Shown here piece after piece: positions 22,378 to 30,693 of a stretch of 43,937 bases of DNA; the first letter of the stretch is position 1, and every line of letters starts with the position of its first letter. The notes beneath the pieces were generated by a model, which was given only the letters and a program-made list of their open reading frames with translations, was not told the DNA's origin and ran no database searches. Position numbers and translations under genes: made by a program. Source of the DNA: DATDAH01 sp036525535 (lineage in GTDB: Bacteria; Actinomycetota; Acidimicrobiia; Acidimicrobiales; DATDAH01). The stretch lies in assembly GCA_036525535.1 (NCBI GenBank), contig DATDAH010000043.1, positions 1 through 43,937 on the forward strand, in the 5' to 3' direction.

Positions 22378-25017
22378 TCAATCCTCCGTACCGGGCGCTT
22401 GGCGTCCGTCTTGGATCCCTCGGCGGTAGCGGGAGAGCATCGCCCGGACCTCCTCGGGTGAGCGGCGGGTCGATGCCGTGCGGGCGCCGTTCGCGGTCGA
22501 GGCCGTCGGCGGGGTGGCGTCACCGGTGAGCGTGGCTCGGGGCTGGCGTCGGGCCAGGGGGACCGACGCCGTCGGGGCGGCCGGCGAGGCCGGGGTCGAC
22601 ATCGGGGCGGCCGAGGCGGCGGCCGGAGCATCCATGGATGCCAGCTCGCCGTCGAGCCAGTCCGGGGCCGGTTCCCAGTCCGGAGCGGCAGGGTGGGCGA
22701 AGGTCGGCTGGGTCGCCGGGGTGGCGAACGTCGATTCCGCCGTCGGGGCGGAAACCGGGCCGTCCGGGGCCGGTGGGGGCGGCGGGAAGCCGTCTGCGGT
22801 GTCGGCCGGCCCCGCCAGGTCGGCGAACGTGTCGTCGACCGGGGCATTGGCCTGCTGGCCCCAGAACGCCTCGTGGAGCTCGGAGTCGGTGGCGGGAGCC
22901 GCAGGCGTGGGGTCGACCAGCGAGGCCAGGCCGCGCTCGAAGTCCTCGCCGGCGGGCAGGGCGTCGGAGAGGGACGCCGGGGCGTCCGGGACCGCGCCTG
23001 CCGGCGCCGCCAAAGCGAACGGCGTGCCCTCCAGGAGCGGCCGGGGATCGTCCGCCGGCGCGGGCGGGAGTCCCGTCGGGCCGCTGACGGCTGGAGGGGC
23101 CGCCGGGGGCATCCGCCCGTCGATCTCCGCCTGACCCGCGAGGACCGATGCGGGCAAGTGCAGAAGAGCGGTGATGCCGCCGGCGGGCGACGCGGCGAGG
23201 CGGACGCGGATCTGGAGGCGACGGGCCAGACGGCCGACCACGATGAACCCGAGGGAGCGGGAGAGGGCCAGCCCGACGGGAGGCGGCGACTCGAGCAGGG
23301 CGTTCGCTTCGGCCAGCTGGTCGTCGCTCATGCCGATGCCGCGGTCAGCGACGGTCAACCCGTAGCCACCATCCGGCGTCCGGGCCCCGACCACCTCGAC
23401 GGTGCTGTCGGGCGGTGAGAACTGCGTGGCGTTCTCCATGAGCTCGGAGAGGAGGTGGGCCAGGTCCACGGCGGCATTGCCGCCGACCGTCGTCTCGTCG
23501 AGCGAGCGCAGATGGATCCGGGTGAAGTCCTCGACCTCACCAATGGCCACGCGGACCACGTCCGCCAGCTCGACGGGCCGGGCCCGACGACGGGGCGGCT
23601 CCGCCCCGGCCAGGACCAGCAGGCTCTCGGCGTTGCGCCGCATCCGGGTGGCGAGGTGGTCGAGCTTGAAGAGGTTCTCGAGCTGGTCCGGATCCTGCTC
23701 CTGGGCCTCGAGGCTGTCGATGAACTCGATCTGGCGGTCGAGCAGCGACTGGTTGCGGCGGGCCAGGTTGACGAAGATGTCGGCGATCCCCCGGCGCAGC
23801 AGGGCGGCCTGCTCCTCGGCGACCTCAGTGGTGACCTGCTGGATGACGTTGAACGCCTCGGCCAGCTGGCCGATCTCGTCACTGGAGTCCACCTCGAGGG
23901 GGACGAGGGGCTCGGGTTTGGCGCCCTGCTCGCCCGGGGAACGCAGATCCTCGACCAGGCGGGGCAGTTCGACGGTGGCCAGCTGGTTGGCCGCCACGGT
24001 CAGGCGCTGCAGGCGACGGTTGATGCGACGGGCCAGGAGGCTGGCCAGGAGGATGGAGAGGATGACGGCCGCGGCCGTGCCGATCAGGTAGAGGCGAGCG
24101 GACTTGCCGGCCTCGAAGGCGGCGGCGTCGGCGGTGACGATGGTGGCCTCGAGCGTGCTGCGCTCGGCCGCCCGCACGGTGGTCAACCAGCCGGCGGCCG
24201 CCGCCTGCCACTCGTCCGGGGCCACGCCCGGGACCCCCGAGCCGCCGATCACCCCTTCGTCCATCACCTGGGCCATGAGGGCATCGGCGTCGCGCACGGA
24301 CTCGTCGGCCATGGCGTTGCGCACGCCTGTGGTCATCGAGCTGTCCTGGGACTCCTTCAGGCGAGCGAGCTGGAGCTCCTCCTCGGCCTCCAGGTCGGCC
24401 AGGCTCTGGTAGTCGCCGGACCGGAACCGACCGACGGTCGCGATGCTGGCGATCTCGGCTGAGCGCAGCGCCCGGGCCTCCTTGGCCCGCGACAGGGTGA
24501 GGCTGTCGGTCAGGGTCGAGCTCAGCTCGGGGAGGCCGCTGCGGGAGACGAGGGCGCCTTCCAGCTCGAGGAGCGAGTCGACGGCGGTCGTGTAGGCGTC
24601 GAGGACGACCTCGGGGGCGGCGCTGCCGTCGTCGATCGACGAGCGCATCGCGGCGATGGTCTCCATCTGGCCCCCGGCGGCGTCGAGGCGCCGGGCCACG
24701 TTCACCTCACCGACGGCGGCCCGGGGGGCGGCGAAGGCCTCGATGGCGGTGTCGGTGGTCTGGCGCTGCTCGGCCAGCTGATCGGCGACCTCGTCGTCGC
24801 CCTGGGCGAGGCGCATCGACAGGAGGCGCTCCATCTGGAGCTCGTGGACGACGCCGGTGCTGGCCGCGGCCAGGCGGGCGCCGTCTGCTGTCTGCTGGGC
24901 CCGATCGGCGTCGTCCAGGCGCTGGCTGGCGCCCAGACTGGCCACGGCCACCAGGACCACAGCGGGCACGGCGATGAGGGCCAGCAACTTGGACCCGACG
25001 TTGGCGTTTCTCTGCAT
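22378..25017 (-). CDS. cvnA: Nitrate-sensor-type histidine kinase-like protein (CvnA type)
   Basis: An 879-residue membrane sensor at the head of the conservon. A first helix (about 8-29) is followed by an extracytoplasmic helical region resembling the NIT (nitrate- and nitrite-sensing) domain to about residue 300, a second helix, a HAMP-like linker (Arg-Arg-Ile-Asn-Arg-Arg-Leu), a dimerisation region with Lys-Leu-Asp-His-Leu-Ala-Thr-Arg-Met-Arg-Arg-Asn-Ala-Glu, and a HATPase domain with Glu-Leu-Met-Glu-Asn-Ala-Thr-Gln-Phe-Ser-Pro-Pro (N box) and Asp-Arg-Gly-Ile-Gly-Met (G1 box). The last 230 residues are Ala/Pro-rich and low in complexity. No response regulator gene is nearby; output is presumably through CvnB-D. 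It is divergent from the DUF4388 gene. Confidence 0.93.
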   Translation of the reverse strand: MQRNANVGSKLLALIAVPAVVLVAVASLGASQRLDDADRAQQTADGARLAAASTGVVHELQMERLLSMRLAQGDDEVADQLAEQRQTTDTAIEAFAAPRAAVGEVNVARRLDAAGGQMETIAAMRSSIDDGSAAPEVVLDAYTTAVDSLLELEGALVSRSGLPELSSTLTDSLTLSRAKEARALRSAEIASIATVGRFRSGDYQSLADLEAEEELQLARLKESQDSSMTTGVRNAMADESVRDADALMAQVMDEGVIGGSGVPGVAPDEWQAAAAGWLTTVRAAERSTLEATIVTADAAAFEAGKSARLYLIGTAAAVILSILLASLLARRINRRLQRLTVAANQLATVELPRLVEDLRSPGEQGAKPEPLVPLEVDSSDEIGQLAEAFNVIQQVTTEVAEEQAALLRRGIADIFVNLARRNQSLLDRQIEFIDSLEAQEQDPDQLENLFKLDHLATRMRRNAESLLVLAGAEPPRRRARPVELADVVRVAIGEVEDFTRIHLRSLDETTVGGNAAVDLAHLLSELMENATQFSPPDSTVEVVGARTPDGGYGLTVADRGIGMSDDQLAEANALLESPPPVGLALSRSLGFIVVGRLARRLQIRVRLAASPAGGITALLHLPASVLAGQAEIDGRMPPAAPPAVSGPTGLPPAPADDPRPLLEGTPFALAAPAGAVPDAPASLSDALPAGEDFERGLASLVDPTPAAPATDSELHEAFWGQQANAPVDDTFADLAGPADTADGFPPPPPAPDGPVSAPTAESTFATPATQPTFAHPAAPDWEPAPDWLDGELASMDAPAAASAAPMSTPASPAAPTASVPLARRQPRATLTGDATPPTASTANGARTASTRRSPEEVRAMLSRYRRGIQDGRQAPGTED

Positions 25018-25137
25018 GGTGTCGCCCTTGCTCGATCAGCGGCGCCCGAGACGCAACGGGCGCTCTCCCCATCGGCCCCCTGGTGCGCTTCTTGAGCGGC
25101 GAGAAGGAGCGTCACCGACAGCATCCGAGGGTCGTTG

Positions 25138-25143
25138 TAGCGT
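25138..25143 (+). promoter_or_regulatory. Putative -10 box, leaderless start of DUF4388 gene
   Basis: TAGCGT with 7 bases to the ATG at 25151. CCGACA at 25115-25120, 17 bases upstream, partly matches the TTGACA -35 consensus. It lies in the 133-bp gap between cvnA and this divergent gene. Confidence 0.5.
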
Positions 25144-25150
25144 TGACCCG

Positions 25151-25870
25151 ATGGCCGAGGCGACGATGCCGACCGAGGGATCGTCGGACTCGCTGAGCGT
25201 CGGTGCCGTCCTCCAGTCCCTGGCTGACGAGCGGCGCACGGGACTGCTCCGTCTCCACGGTGCCGAGCCGCACATCGTCGCCCTGGCCGACGGCCGGGTC
25301 TATCTGGCCACCAGCGCGTCGGGCGCGTCGATCCACCAGATCGTGGTCGGCTCGGGGGCCGCCCCGGAGGCGGCGTGGGCCGACGCCGGCCTGACCGGGG
25401 ACGAGGTCGCCGCCGCGCTGGACGAGGACGAACGGGTGGACAGCGACCGCTTGCGCACGGTCCTCCGGGAACACGTGGTGGCGACCGTGGCCGAGCTGTT
25501 GGCGCCGGGCACCGAGCGCTATGAGTTCCTGGCCGACCAGGTCCATCAACTGGGGCCCCGGTTCTGCTTCCCGGTCGACCAGGTGCTGGCCGACGCCGAG
25601 CAGCGCTTGGCCACCTGGCGCTCGATCAACACCACCCTGCCGTCCACGGGGACGCGGATCCGCCGCTCCCCCACCCTGCCCCAGGACTCGGTGTCGGAGT
25701 CGCTTTCCGCGGTCGAATGGCAGGTCGTCTCGGCCATGCCCACGGAGGGCACGGTCGCGGAGGTCATCGCCGTGTCGGGACTCAGCGCCTTCACGGTGTT
25801 CGACGTCCTGCACCGCCTCGTGCGCCGCGGCCTGGTCCAACCTTTGGGTGAGGACGCCGCCACCCCATGA
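25151..25870 (+). CDS. DUF4388-domain protein with a winged-helix-like C-terminus
   Basis: A 239-residue protein. The N-terminal half (about 15-110) fits DUF4388: Gly-Ala-Val-Leu-Gln-Ser-Leu-Ala-Asp-Glu-Arg-Arg-Thr-Gly-Leu-Leu-Arg-Leu, then Ile-Val-Ala-Leu-Ala-Asp-Gly-Arg-Val-Tyr. Such domains occur in bacterial signalling proteins with GTPases and response regulators. The C-terminal 70 residues (Trp-Gln-Val-Val-Ser-Ala-Met, then Val-Phe-Asp-Val-Leu-His-Arg-Leu-Val) look like a winged helix. The position, divergent from the conservon, suggests a link to its GTPase signalling. That link is inferred. The CapA-like gene overlaps its end (ATGA). Confidence 0.8.
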   Translation: MAEATMPTEGSSDSLSVGAVLQSLADERRTGLLRLHGAEPHIVALADGRVYLATSASGASIHQIVVGSGAAPEAAWADAGLTGDEVAAALDEDERVDSDRLRTVLREHVVATVAELLAPGTERYEFLADQVHQLGPRFCFPVDQVLADAEQRLATWRSINTTLPSTGTRIRRSPTLPQDSVSESLSAVEWQVVSAMPTEGTVAEVIAVSGLSAFTVFDVLHRLVRRGLVQPLGEDAATP

Positions 25871-27009
25871 GGGGGGCGTTCCTGGGGACGGTGGTGCTCC
25901 TCCTCCTCTTGGGCGCCTGTGACCGGGACGCAGTCCGGGTCGACGGCCAGGCGTTGGCCACTGCCGTCCCTCAGCGAGTCGAGGCCCGGAGCGGGCCGGG
26001 CCTGCCGCGGGCCGGTGCGGCGCCCGCCAGTGGCCGGGGTCTGGGGTCCGGCAAGCCGATCACCTTCGCCTTCGGCGGCGACGTCAACTTCGAAGGCACG
26101 GCGCGCACCCTTCTGGCCGACGACCCCACCGCCCTGTTCGCAGGGGTGACCGACGCCCTGCGGGCCGACGTCACGATGGTCAACCTCGAGACGGCGATCA
26201 CCGAGCGGGGCACGGCGGAGCCCAAGGAGTTCAACTTCCGGGCCCCGGCCTCGGCGCTCACCGCCCTGCGTGCGGCGGGCGTGGACGTGGTCACCCTGGC
26301 CAACAACCACGGGCTGGACTTCGGCCAGGAGGGTTTGGTCGACACCCTCGATGCGGCCGAGGATCCCGCCATCGGCCTGCCGCTCGTCGGGGCCGGCCAC
26401 GACACCGCTGAGGCCTATTCGGCCTTTCGCGTGACCCTGCGAGGCCAGCGCATCTCGATCCTCGGGGCCTCTCGGGTGACCGATGGGGACCTGATCGACG
26501 ACTGGACGGTCGCCGACGACCGTCCGGGCATCGCCGTGGCCGAAGACCCCACTCGTCTGCTCGAGGCGGTGCGGGCCGAGCGGGCGCTCGCCGACACCCT
26601 CATCGTCTACCTCCACTGGGGGCGGGAGCGGGTGACCTGCCCCATCGACGACCAGCCCGAGATGGCTGACGCGCTGATCGCCGCCGGTGCTGACGTCGTG
26701 GTCGGCAGCCACGCCCATGTCTCGCTTGCGGGGGGCCTGCGGGACGGGGCCTATGTCCACTACGGCCTCGGCAACTTCCTGTTCGGCAGCGCCGTCGGGC
26801 CGTCCGCGGAATCCGGCGTGCTCCGGCTCACGTTGACGGGCCGCCGGCTGGACGCCGCCGAGTGGGTCCCGGTCCACCTGCGGGCGGGCGTGCCCGAGGC
26901 ATTGACGGGTCACGCGGCCGAGCAGGCCCACGCCGAGTGGGAGGACCTTCGCCCGTGCGCCCAGCTCGAGGCGGGCACCGAACGGACCGGGGAGGAGACC
27001 CATGGCTGA
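25867..27009 (+). CDS. CapA-family lipoprotein (PGA_cap metallophosphatase-like)
   Basis: A 380-residue lipoprotein: signal peptide with lipobox Leu-Leu-Gly-Ala-Cys18, a short linker, then a CapA/PGA_cap domain. Visible family motifs are Gly-Gly-Asp-Val-Asn-Phe, Asn-Leu-Glu-Thr-Ala-Ile-Thr, Ala-Asn-Asn-His-Gly-Leu-Asp-Phe-Gly, His-Trp-Gly-Arg-Glu, Gly-Ser-His-Ala-His-Val and Leu-Gly-Asn-Phe-Leu-Phe, so the metal-binding set of a calcineurin-like fold is intact. Characterised CapA proteins take part in poly-gamma-glutamate capsule formation, but no CapB/C homologue is near, so the function here is open. The start overlaps the DUF4388 stop by 4 bases; the end overlaps the M18 gene by 8. Confidence 0.9.
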   Translation: MRGAFLGTVVLLLLLGACDRDAVRVDGQALATAVPQRVEARSGPGLPRAGAAPASGRGLGSGKPITFAFGGDVNFEGTARTLLADDPTALFAGVTDALRADVTMVNLETAITERGTAEPKEFNFRAPASALTALRAAGVDVVTLANNHGLDFGQEGLVDTLDAAEDPAIGLPLVGAGHDTAEAYSAFRVTLRGQRISILGASRVTDGDLIDDWTVADDRPGIAVAEDPTRLLEAVRAERALADTLIVYLHWGRERVTCPIDDQPEMADALIAAGADVVVGSHAHVSLAGGLRDGAYVHYGLGNFLFGSAVGPSAESGVLRLTLTGRRLDAAEWVPVHLRAGVPEALTGHAAEQAHAEWEDLRPCAQLEAGTERTGEETHG

Positions 27010-28297
27010 GGGCCTGGACCCGAGGGCCACCGCCCGGCGCCTGTTGGGGCATCTCGACGCGTCGCCGACGCCGTACCACGCCGTGGACCGGGCCGCCGTG
27101 CTGCTCGGAGCGGCCGGCTTCGTCGAGCGGGACGAGCAGGCGGCCTGGACAGCCGGCGATGCGGCTCGATGGTTCGTGCGGCGGGGAGGCGCCCTCGTGG
27201 CCGCCGTGTGGCCCTCTGCTCTACCGCCGGAAGCTTCCCTGCGCATCGTCGGGGCTCACACCGACAGCCCGAACCTCCGCCTCAAGCCGCGACCGCAGTC
27301 GTCGTCCGCGGGCTGGCAGCGCCTGGCCGTCGAGGTGTACGGCGGTGCCCTGCTCAACAGCTGGCTCGACCGCGACCTCGGCCTCGCCGGCCGGGTCTCA
27401 GTCCGGCGGGGCGATGGAGCCGAGGTGGTGCTGGTCCACCTCGACGGCGCGATCGCCCGCATCCCCCAGCTGGCGATCCACCTCGACCGGGAGGTCAACC
27501 AGGCCGGTCTGGTCCTCAACCCCCAGCAGCACCTGCTGCCGCTGTGGGCTCCCGACGGTGAGGCCGGCGTGCTCGAGGCGGTGGCCGCGGCCGCAGCCTG
27601 TTCGGTGGACGACCTGATGGCGTGGGACCTCATGCTCCACGACGTCCAGCCCGCCGCCCTGACCGGCCCGGGCGATGAGCTCCTGGTCGGTGGCCGCCTG
27701 GACAACCTGGTCAGCAGCTTCGTCGCCGTCGAGGCCCTGGCCGAAACGCCGGAGGACCCCGACGCCGTCGGCGTGGTCTGCCTCTTCGACCACGAAGAGG
27801 TGGGCTCGGTCTCGCGGACCGGGGCCGCTGGCGAGCTCCTCCCCGGGGTGATCGAGCGGGCCCATCGGTCCCGGGGCGGGGATCCGGATGGCCTGGCTCG
27901 GGCCCTGTCCCGATCGGCGTGCGTCTCCGCCGACATGGCCCATGCCACCCATCCCAACTACGCCGACCGGCATGACCCCGGACACGCCGTGGACCTCAAC
28001 GGCGGGCCGGTCGTGAAGGTCAACGCCTCGCAGCGCTACGCCAGTGATGCCGACAGCGCCGTGCCGTTCCTGGAGGCCGCCGAGCGAGCCGGCGTGCCGG
28101 TCCAACGCTTCGTCAGCCGCAGTGACCTGCCCTGTGGGTCGACGATCGGCCCGGTGACCGCCGCTCGCCTGGGTGTGTCCACGGTGGACGTCGGCGTCCC
28201 CCAACTGGCCATGCACTCCGCCCGCGAGACCGCGGGGGCGCTGGATCCCGATCTGTTCCGGCGGGCGTTGGGGTCGTTCCTCGCCCGTTCAGGCTGA
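27002..28297 (+). CDS. M18 family aminopeptidase
   Basis: A 431-residue cytoplasmic zinc aminopeptidase of family M18, which removes N-terminal, often acidic, residues. The expected metal and catalytic motifs are present: His-Thr-Asp-Ser-Pro-Asn-Leu, Gly-Gly-Arg-Leu-Asp-Asn-Leu, Asp-His-Glu-Glu-Val-Gly-Ser, Ser-Ala-Asp-Met-Ala-His-Ala and Gln-Leu-Ala-Met-His-Ser. Length agrees with the family (about 420-450). It is the third gene of a run with overlapping ends, after the DUF4388 and CapA-like genes. A coupling of acidic-peptide release with a CapA-like protein is tempting but unproven. It is commonly annotated ApeB-like. Confidence 0.93.
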   Translation: MAEGLDPRATARRLLGHLDASPTPYHAVDRAAVLLGAAGFVERDEQAAWTAGDAARWFVRRGGALVAAVWPSALPPEASLRIVGAHTDSPNLRLKPRPQSSSAGWQRLAVEVYGGALLNSWLDRDLGLAGRVSVRRGDGAEVVLVHLDGAIARIPQLAIHLDREVNQAGLVLNPQQHLLPLWAPDGEAGVLEAVAAAAACSVDDLMAWDLMLHDVQPAALTGPGDELLVGGRLDNLVSSFVAVEALAETPEDPDAVGVVCLFDHEEVGSVSRTGAAGELLPGVIERAHRSRGGDPDGLARALSRSACVSADMAHATHPNYADRHDPGHAVDLNGGPVVKVNASQRYASDADSAVPFLEAAERAGVPVQRFVSRSDLPCGSTIGPVTAARLGVSTVDVGVPQLAMHSARETAGALDPDLFRRALGSFLARSG

Positions 28298-28367
28298 CGG
28301 CGAAGCCGACCGGGCCCGCGCGGACATCACGCCAGGACGGGCGCCCCGGGCGTGGGAAGCTGAGGGC

Positions 28368-30242
28368 ATGAGCCATCCCCTGGATCCGCTGACCGCGGAG
28401 GAGATCGGCCGGGTGGGCGCCGCCGTGCGGGATCACGTCCCCGACACGGAACTGCTGTTCTCGTCCATCACCCTCGCCGAGCCCTCCAAGGAGTCTCTGC
28501 GGTCCCACCGGCAGGGACCGCCGGCTCGAGTGGCCAAGGTGGTCCTGGTCGACGGTGGCCATGGGGTGATCGAGGCCTTGGTGACCACCGCGGACGGCAG
28601 GGTGTGCGAGTGGACCCCGGTCGCCGACGTGCGACCGCCCCTCCTGTTCCGCGAGGCCTTCAACGCCATGGAGGCCGTGCGAGCCGATGAGCGCTGGCGG
28701 GCGGCGGTGGCCCGGCGCGGCATCACCGACTTCGCCGCCGTGCAGATCGACCCGTGGCCGGCGGGGGCCTACGAGGACTTCGCCGAGCGCAACACCCGGA
28801 TCACCCGCTGCCTGGCGTACCACCGGGAGGATCCTGCGGACAACGGCTACGCCCGCCCGCTCGAGGGCGTCGTGGCCGTGGTGGACATGGTCACCGCCGA
28901 GGTGCTGGCCGTCGAGGACCACGGCGTGGTCGCCCTGCCCACCGATCCGGGCCGCTACGACGCCGAACACGTCGGTCCCCTGCGGGACGACCTCAAGCCG
29001 CTGGAGATCCACCAGCCGGAGGGGGTCAGCTTCACCGTCGACGGCAACCACCTGGCCTGGCAGCGCTGGGACCTCCGGGTGGGACTGGACCCCGTCGAGG
29101 GCCTCGTCCTGTACGACGTGGGCTACCAGGACGGCGACCGACGGCGCCCGGTGCTGGCCCGGGCGGCCCTCTCCGAGATGGTGGTGCCGTACGGCTCACC
29201 GGAGCCGGCGCACCGCTGGAAGAACGCCTTCGACGCCGGCGAGTGGGGCCTCGGGCGGTTCGTGAACTCCCTGAGGCTGGGCTGTGACTGCCTCGGCGAG
29301 ATCACCTACCTGGACGCGGTGATGGCCGATGAGCAGGGCAACCCGTTCGTGGTGGAGCAGGCCATCTGCGTCCACGAGGAGGACGACGGGATCGCCTGGA
29401 AGCACCAGGACCTGAACACCGGCAACGTCGAGGTCCGCCGCTCCCGCCGGTTCGTGGTCTCCGCCATCTTCACCGTCGGCAACTACGAGTACGCCTTCTA
29501 CTGGCGGTTCTACCTCGACGGATCGATCGAGCTGGAGGTCCGCCTGACCGGCATCATCCAGCCCTGCGCCTTCGAGGGCGAGCCACCGACCGGCATGGTC
29601 GTGGTCGCACCCGGTGTCGCCGCCGCCCACCACCAGCACCTGTTCTGCGTTCGCCTCGACCTCGATGTCGACGGTGGGTCGAACTCGGTCTACGAGGTGG
29701 ACGTGGTGGCGGCGGGCGGTGGCGACGACGACCCGTGGGCCAACGGCATGGAGGTCCGGTCCACGCTGCTGGCCTCCGAGGCTCAGGCCCAACGGGACGT
29801 GGACCCCGCGCGCAGCCGGGTCTGGAAGGTGGTCAACCCCGGCTCGCTCAACCGCCTCGGCCAGCCGGTCGGCTACAAGCTGCTCCCGGCGTCGACCCCG
29901 ACGTTGGTCGCCGGCCCGGGCTCGGTCGTACGCGACCGGGCTCGGTTCGCCACCCACAACCTCTGGGTCACGCCCTACGACCCGGCCGAGACACGAGCCG
30001 CGGGGCCCTACCCCAACCAGCACACGGGCGGCGACGGCCTCCCGGCCTGGACCGCGGCGGACCGTCCCCTGGTGGACACCGACGTCGTCCTGTGGCACAG
30101 CTTCGGCCTGACCCACGTCGTCCGGCCCGAGGACTGGCCGGTCATGCCCGTCGAACGGACGGGCTTCTGGCTCGTACCGGTGGGCTTCTTCGACCGCAAT
30201 CCCGCGCTCGACGTCCCCCCGTCCCCCCATTGCCCGACATGA
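28368..30242 (+). CDS. Copper-containing primary amine oxidase
   Basis: A 624-residue copper/topaquinone amine oxidase that converts primary amines to aldehydes with release of ammonia and hydrogen peroxide. All key residues align in spacing with the Arthrobacter enzyme: catalytic Asp289 in Asn-Ala-Phe-Asp-Ala-Gly-Glu, topaquinone precursor Tyr373 in Gly-Asn-Tyr-Glu-Tyr, and copper ligands His422, His424 (His-Gln-His) and His583 (Gly-Leu-Thr-His-Val-Val-Arg-Pro-Glu-Asp-Trp). No signal peptide is seen, so it is probably cytoplasmic. The ATG at 28368 matches the usual N-terminus; the open frame further upstream is the M18 gene in another frame. No promoter box was found in the 70-bp gap. The amine substrate is not predictable. 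Confidence 0.96.
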   Translation: MSHPLDPLTAEEIGRVGAAVRDHVPDTELLFSSITLAEPSKESLRSHRQGPPARVAKVVLVDGGHGVIEALVTTADGRVCEWTPVADVRPPLLFREAFNAMEAVRADERWRAAVARRGITDFAAVQIDPWPAGAYEDFAERNTRITRCLAYHREDPADNGYARPLEGVVAVVDMVTAEVLAVEDHGVVALPTDPGRYDAEHVGPLRDDLKPLEIHQPEGVSFTVDGNHLAWQRWDLRVGLDPVEGLVLYDVGYQDGDRRRPVLARAALSEMVVPYGSPEPAHRWKNAFDAGEWGLGRFVNSLRLGCDCLGEITYLDAVMADEQGNPFVVEQAICVHEEDDGIAWKHQDLNTGNVEVRRSRRFVVSAIFTVGNYEYAFYWRFYLDGSIELEVRLTGIIQPCAFEGEPPTGMVVVAPGVAAAHHQHLFCVRLDLDVDGGSNSVYEVDVVAAGGGDDDPWANGMEVRSTLLASEAQAQRDVDPARSRVWKVVNPGSLNRLGQPVGYKLLPASTPTLVAGPGSVVRDRARFATHNLWVTPYDPAETRAAGPYPNQHTGGDGLPAWTAADRPLVDTDVVLWHSFGLTHVVRPEDWPVMPVERTGFWLVPVGFFDRNPALDVPPSPHCPT

Positions 30243-30249
30243 ACGTCGA

Positions 30250-30648
30250 TCAGCTGAGCTCGTCGACGCCGATGGGACGCATGGCCAGGTCGATGGCCGT
30301 CCAGAGGGTGCGAGAGATGGGCTGGAAGAACAGCGGGGTCAGCGCGCCGACCGCCAGGCAGACCCACAGGAGGGCGGCGGGCGGCGAGTCCGGGTAGCTG
30401 GCGGCGAAGCCGCCCACGATCACGCCGAGCAGGACCAGCAGAGCCAGGATCGTGTTCATGGCGATGGCGCCGATCCAGTGGCCCTCGATGCGCTCGAAGT
30501 GCAGGTCGCAACGGGGACAGTCGTCCTTCATGACCAGCCACCAGGTGAACACCTGTCCGGACCCACAGAGCGGGCACCGCCGTCCGAGGGCCCGCAGGAG
30601 CATGCGCCCCGTCGCCGGAGGGTCCAGCGCGAACGGCGGGTGCACCAC
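30250..30648 (-). CDS. DUF983 family zinc-ribbon membrane protein
   Basis: A 132-residue DUF983 protein. Near the N-terminus Arg-Arg-Cys-Pro-Leu-Cys-Gly and Asp-Cys-Pro-Arg-Cys form a four-Cys zinc ribbon, followed by Phe-Glu-Arg-Ile-Glu-Gly-His-Trp-Ile-Gly and two transmembrane helices (about 62-83 and 92-110). The function of the family is unknown. The GTG at 30648 is 7 bases after a TAGGTT box, which favours it over an internal ATG at 30603 that would also retain the zinc ribbon. The reading frame stays open far upstream but overlaps the C69 gene, so that part is spurious. It is divergent from the C69 hydrolase and convergent with the amine oxidase. Confidence 0.88.
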   Translation of the reverse strand: MVHPPFALDPPATGRMLLRALGRRCPLCGSGQVFTWWLVMKDDCPRCDLHFERIEGHWIGAIAMNTILALLVLLGVIVGGFAASYPDSPPAALLWVCLAVGALTPLFFQPISRTLWTAIDLAMRPIGVDELS

Positions 30649-30655
30649 GGCTCGG

Positions 30656-30686
30656 AACCTACCCGGCGGCTGGTGGCCACTACCTT
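30656..30686. promoter_or_regulatory. Divergent leaderless promoters of DUF983 and C69 genes
   Basis: TAGGTT on the minus strand at 30661-30656 stands 7 bases before the DUF983 GTG. TACCTT on the plus strand at 30681-30686 stands 7 bases before the C69 ATG. The whole gap between the two genes is only 45 bp and has no ribosome binding sites. Confidence 0.5.
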
Positions 30687-30693
30687 GCCGGAC

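Noticed and set aside
25087..25107. CTTCT and AGAAG hairpin between cvnA and the DUF4388 gene
   Set aside because: The stem has only five pairs with a nine-base loop, which is expected by chance, and it has no clear relation to either start.
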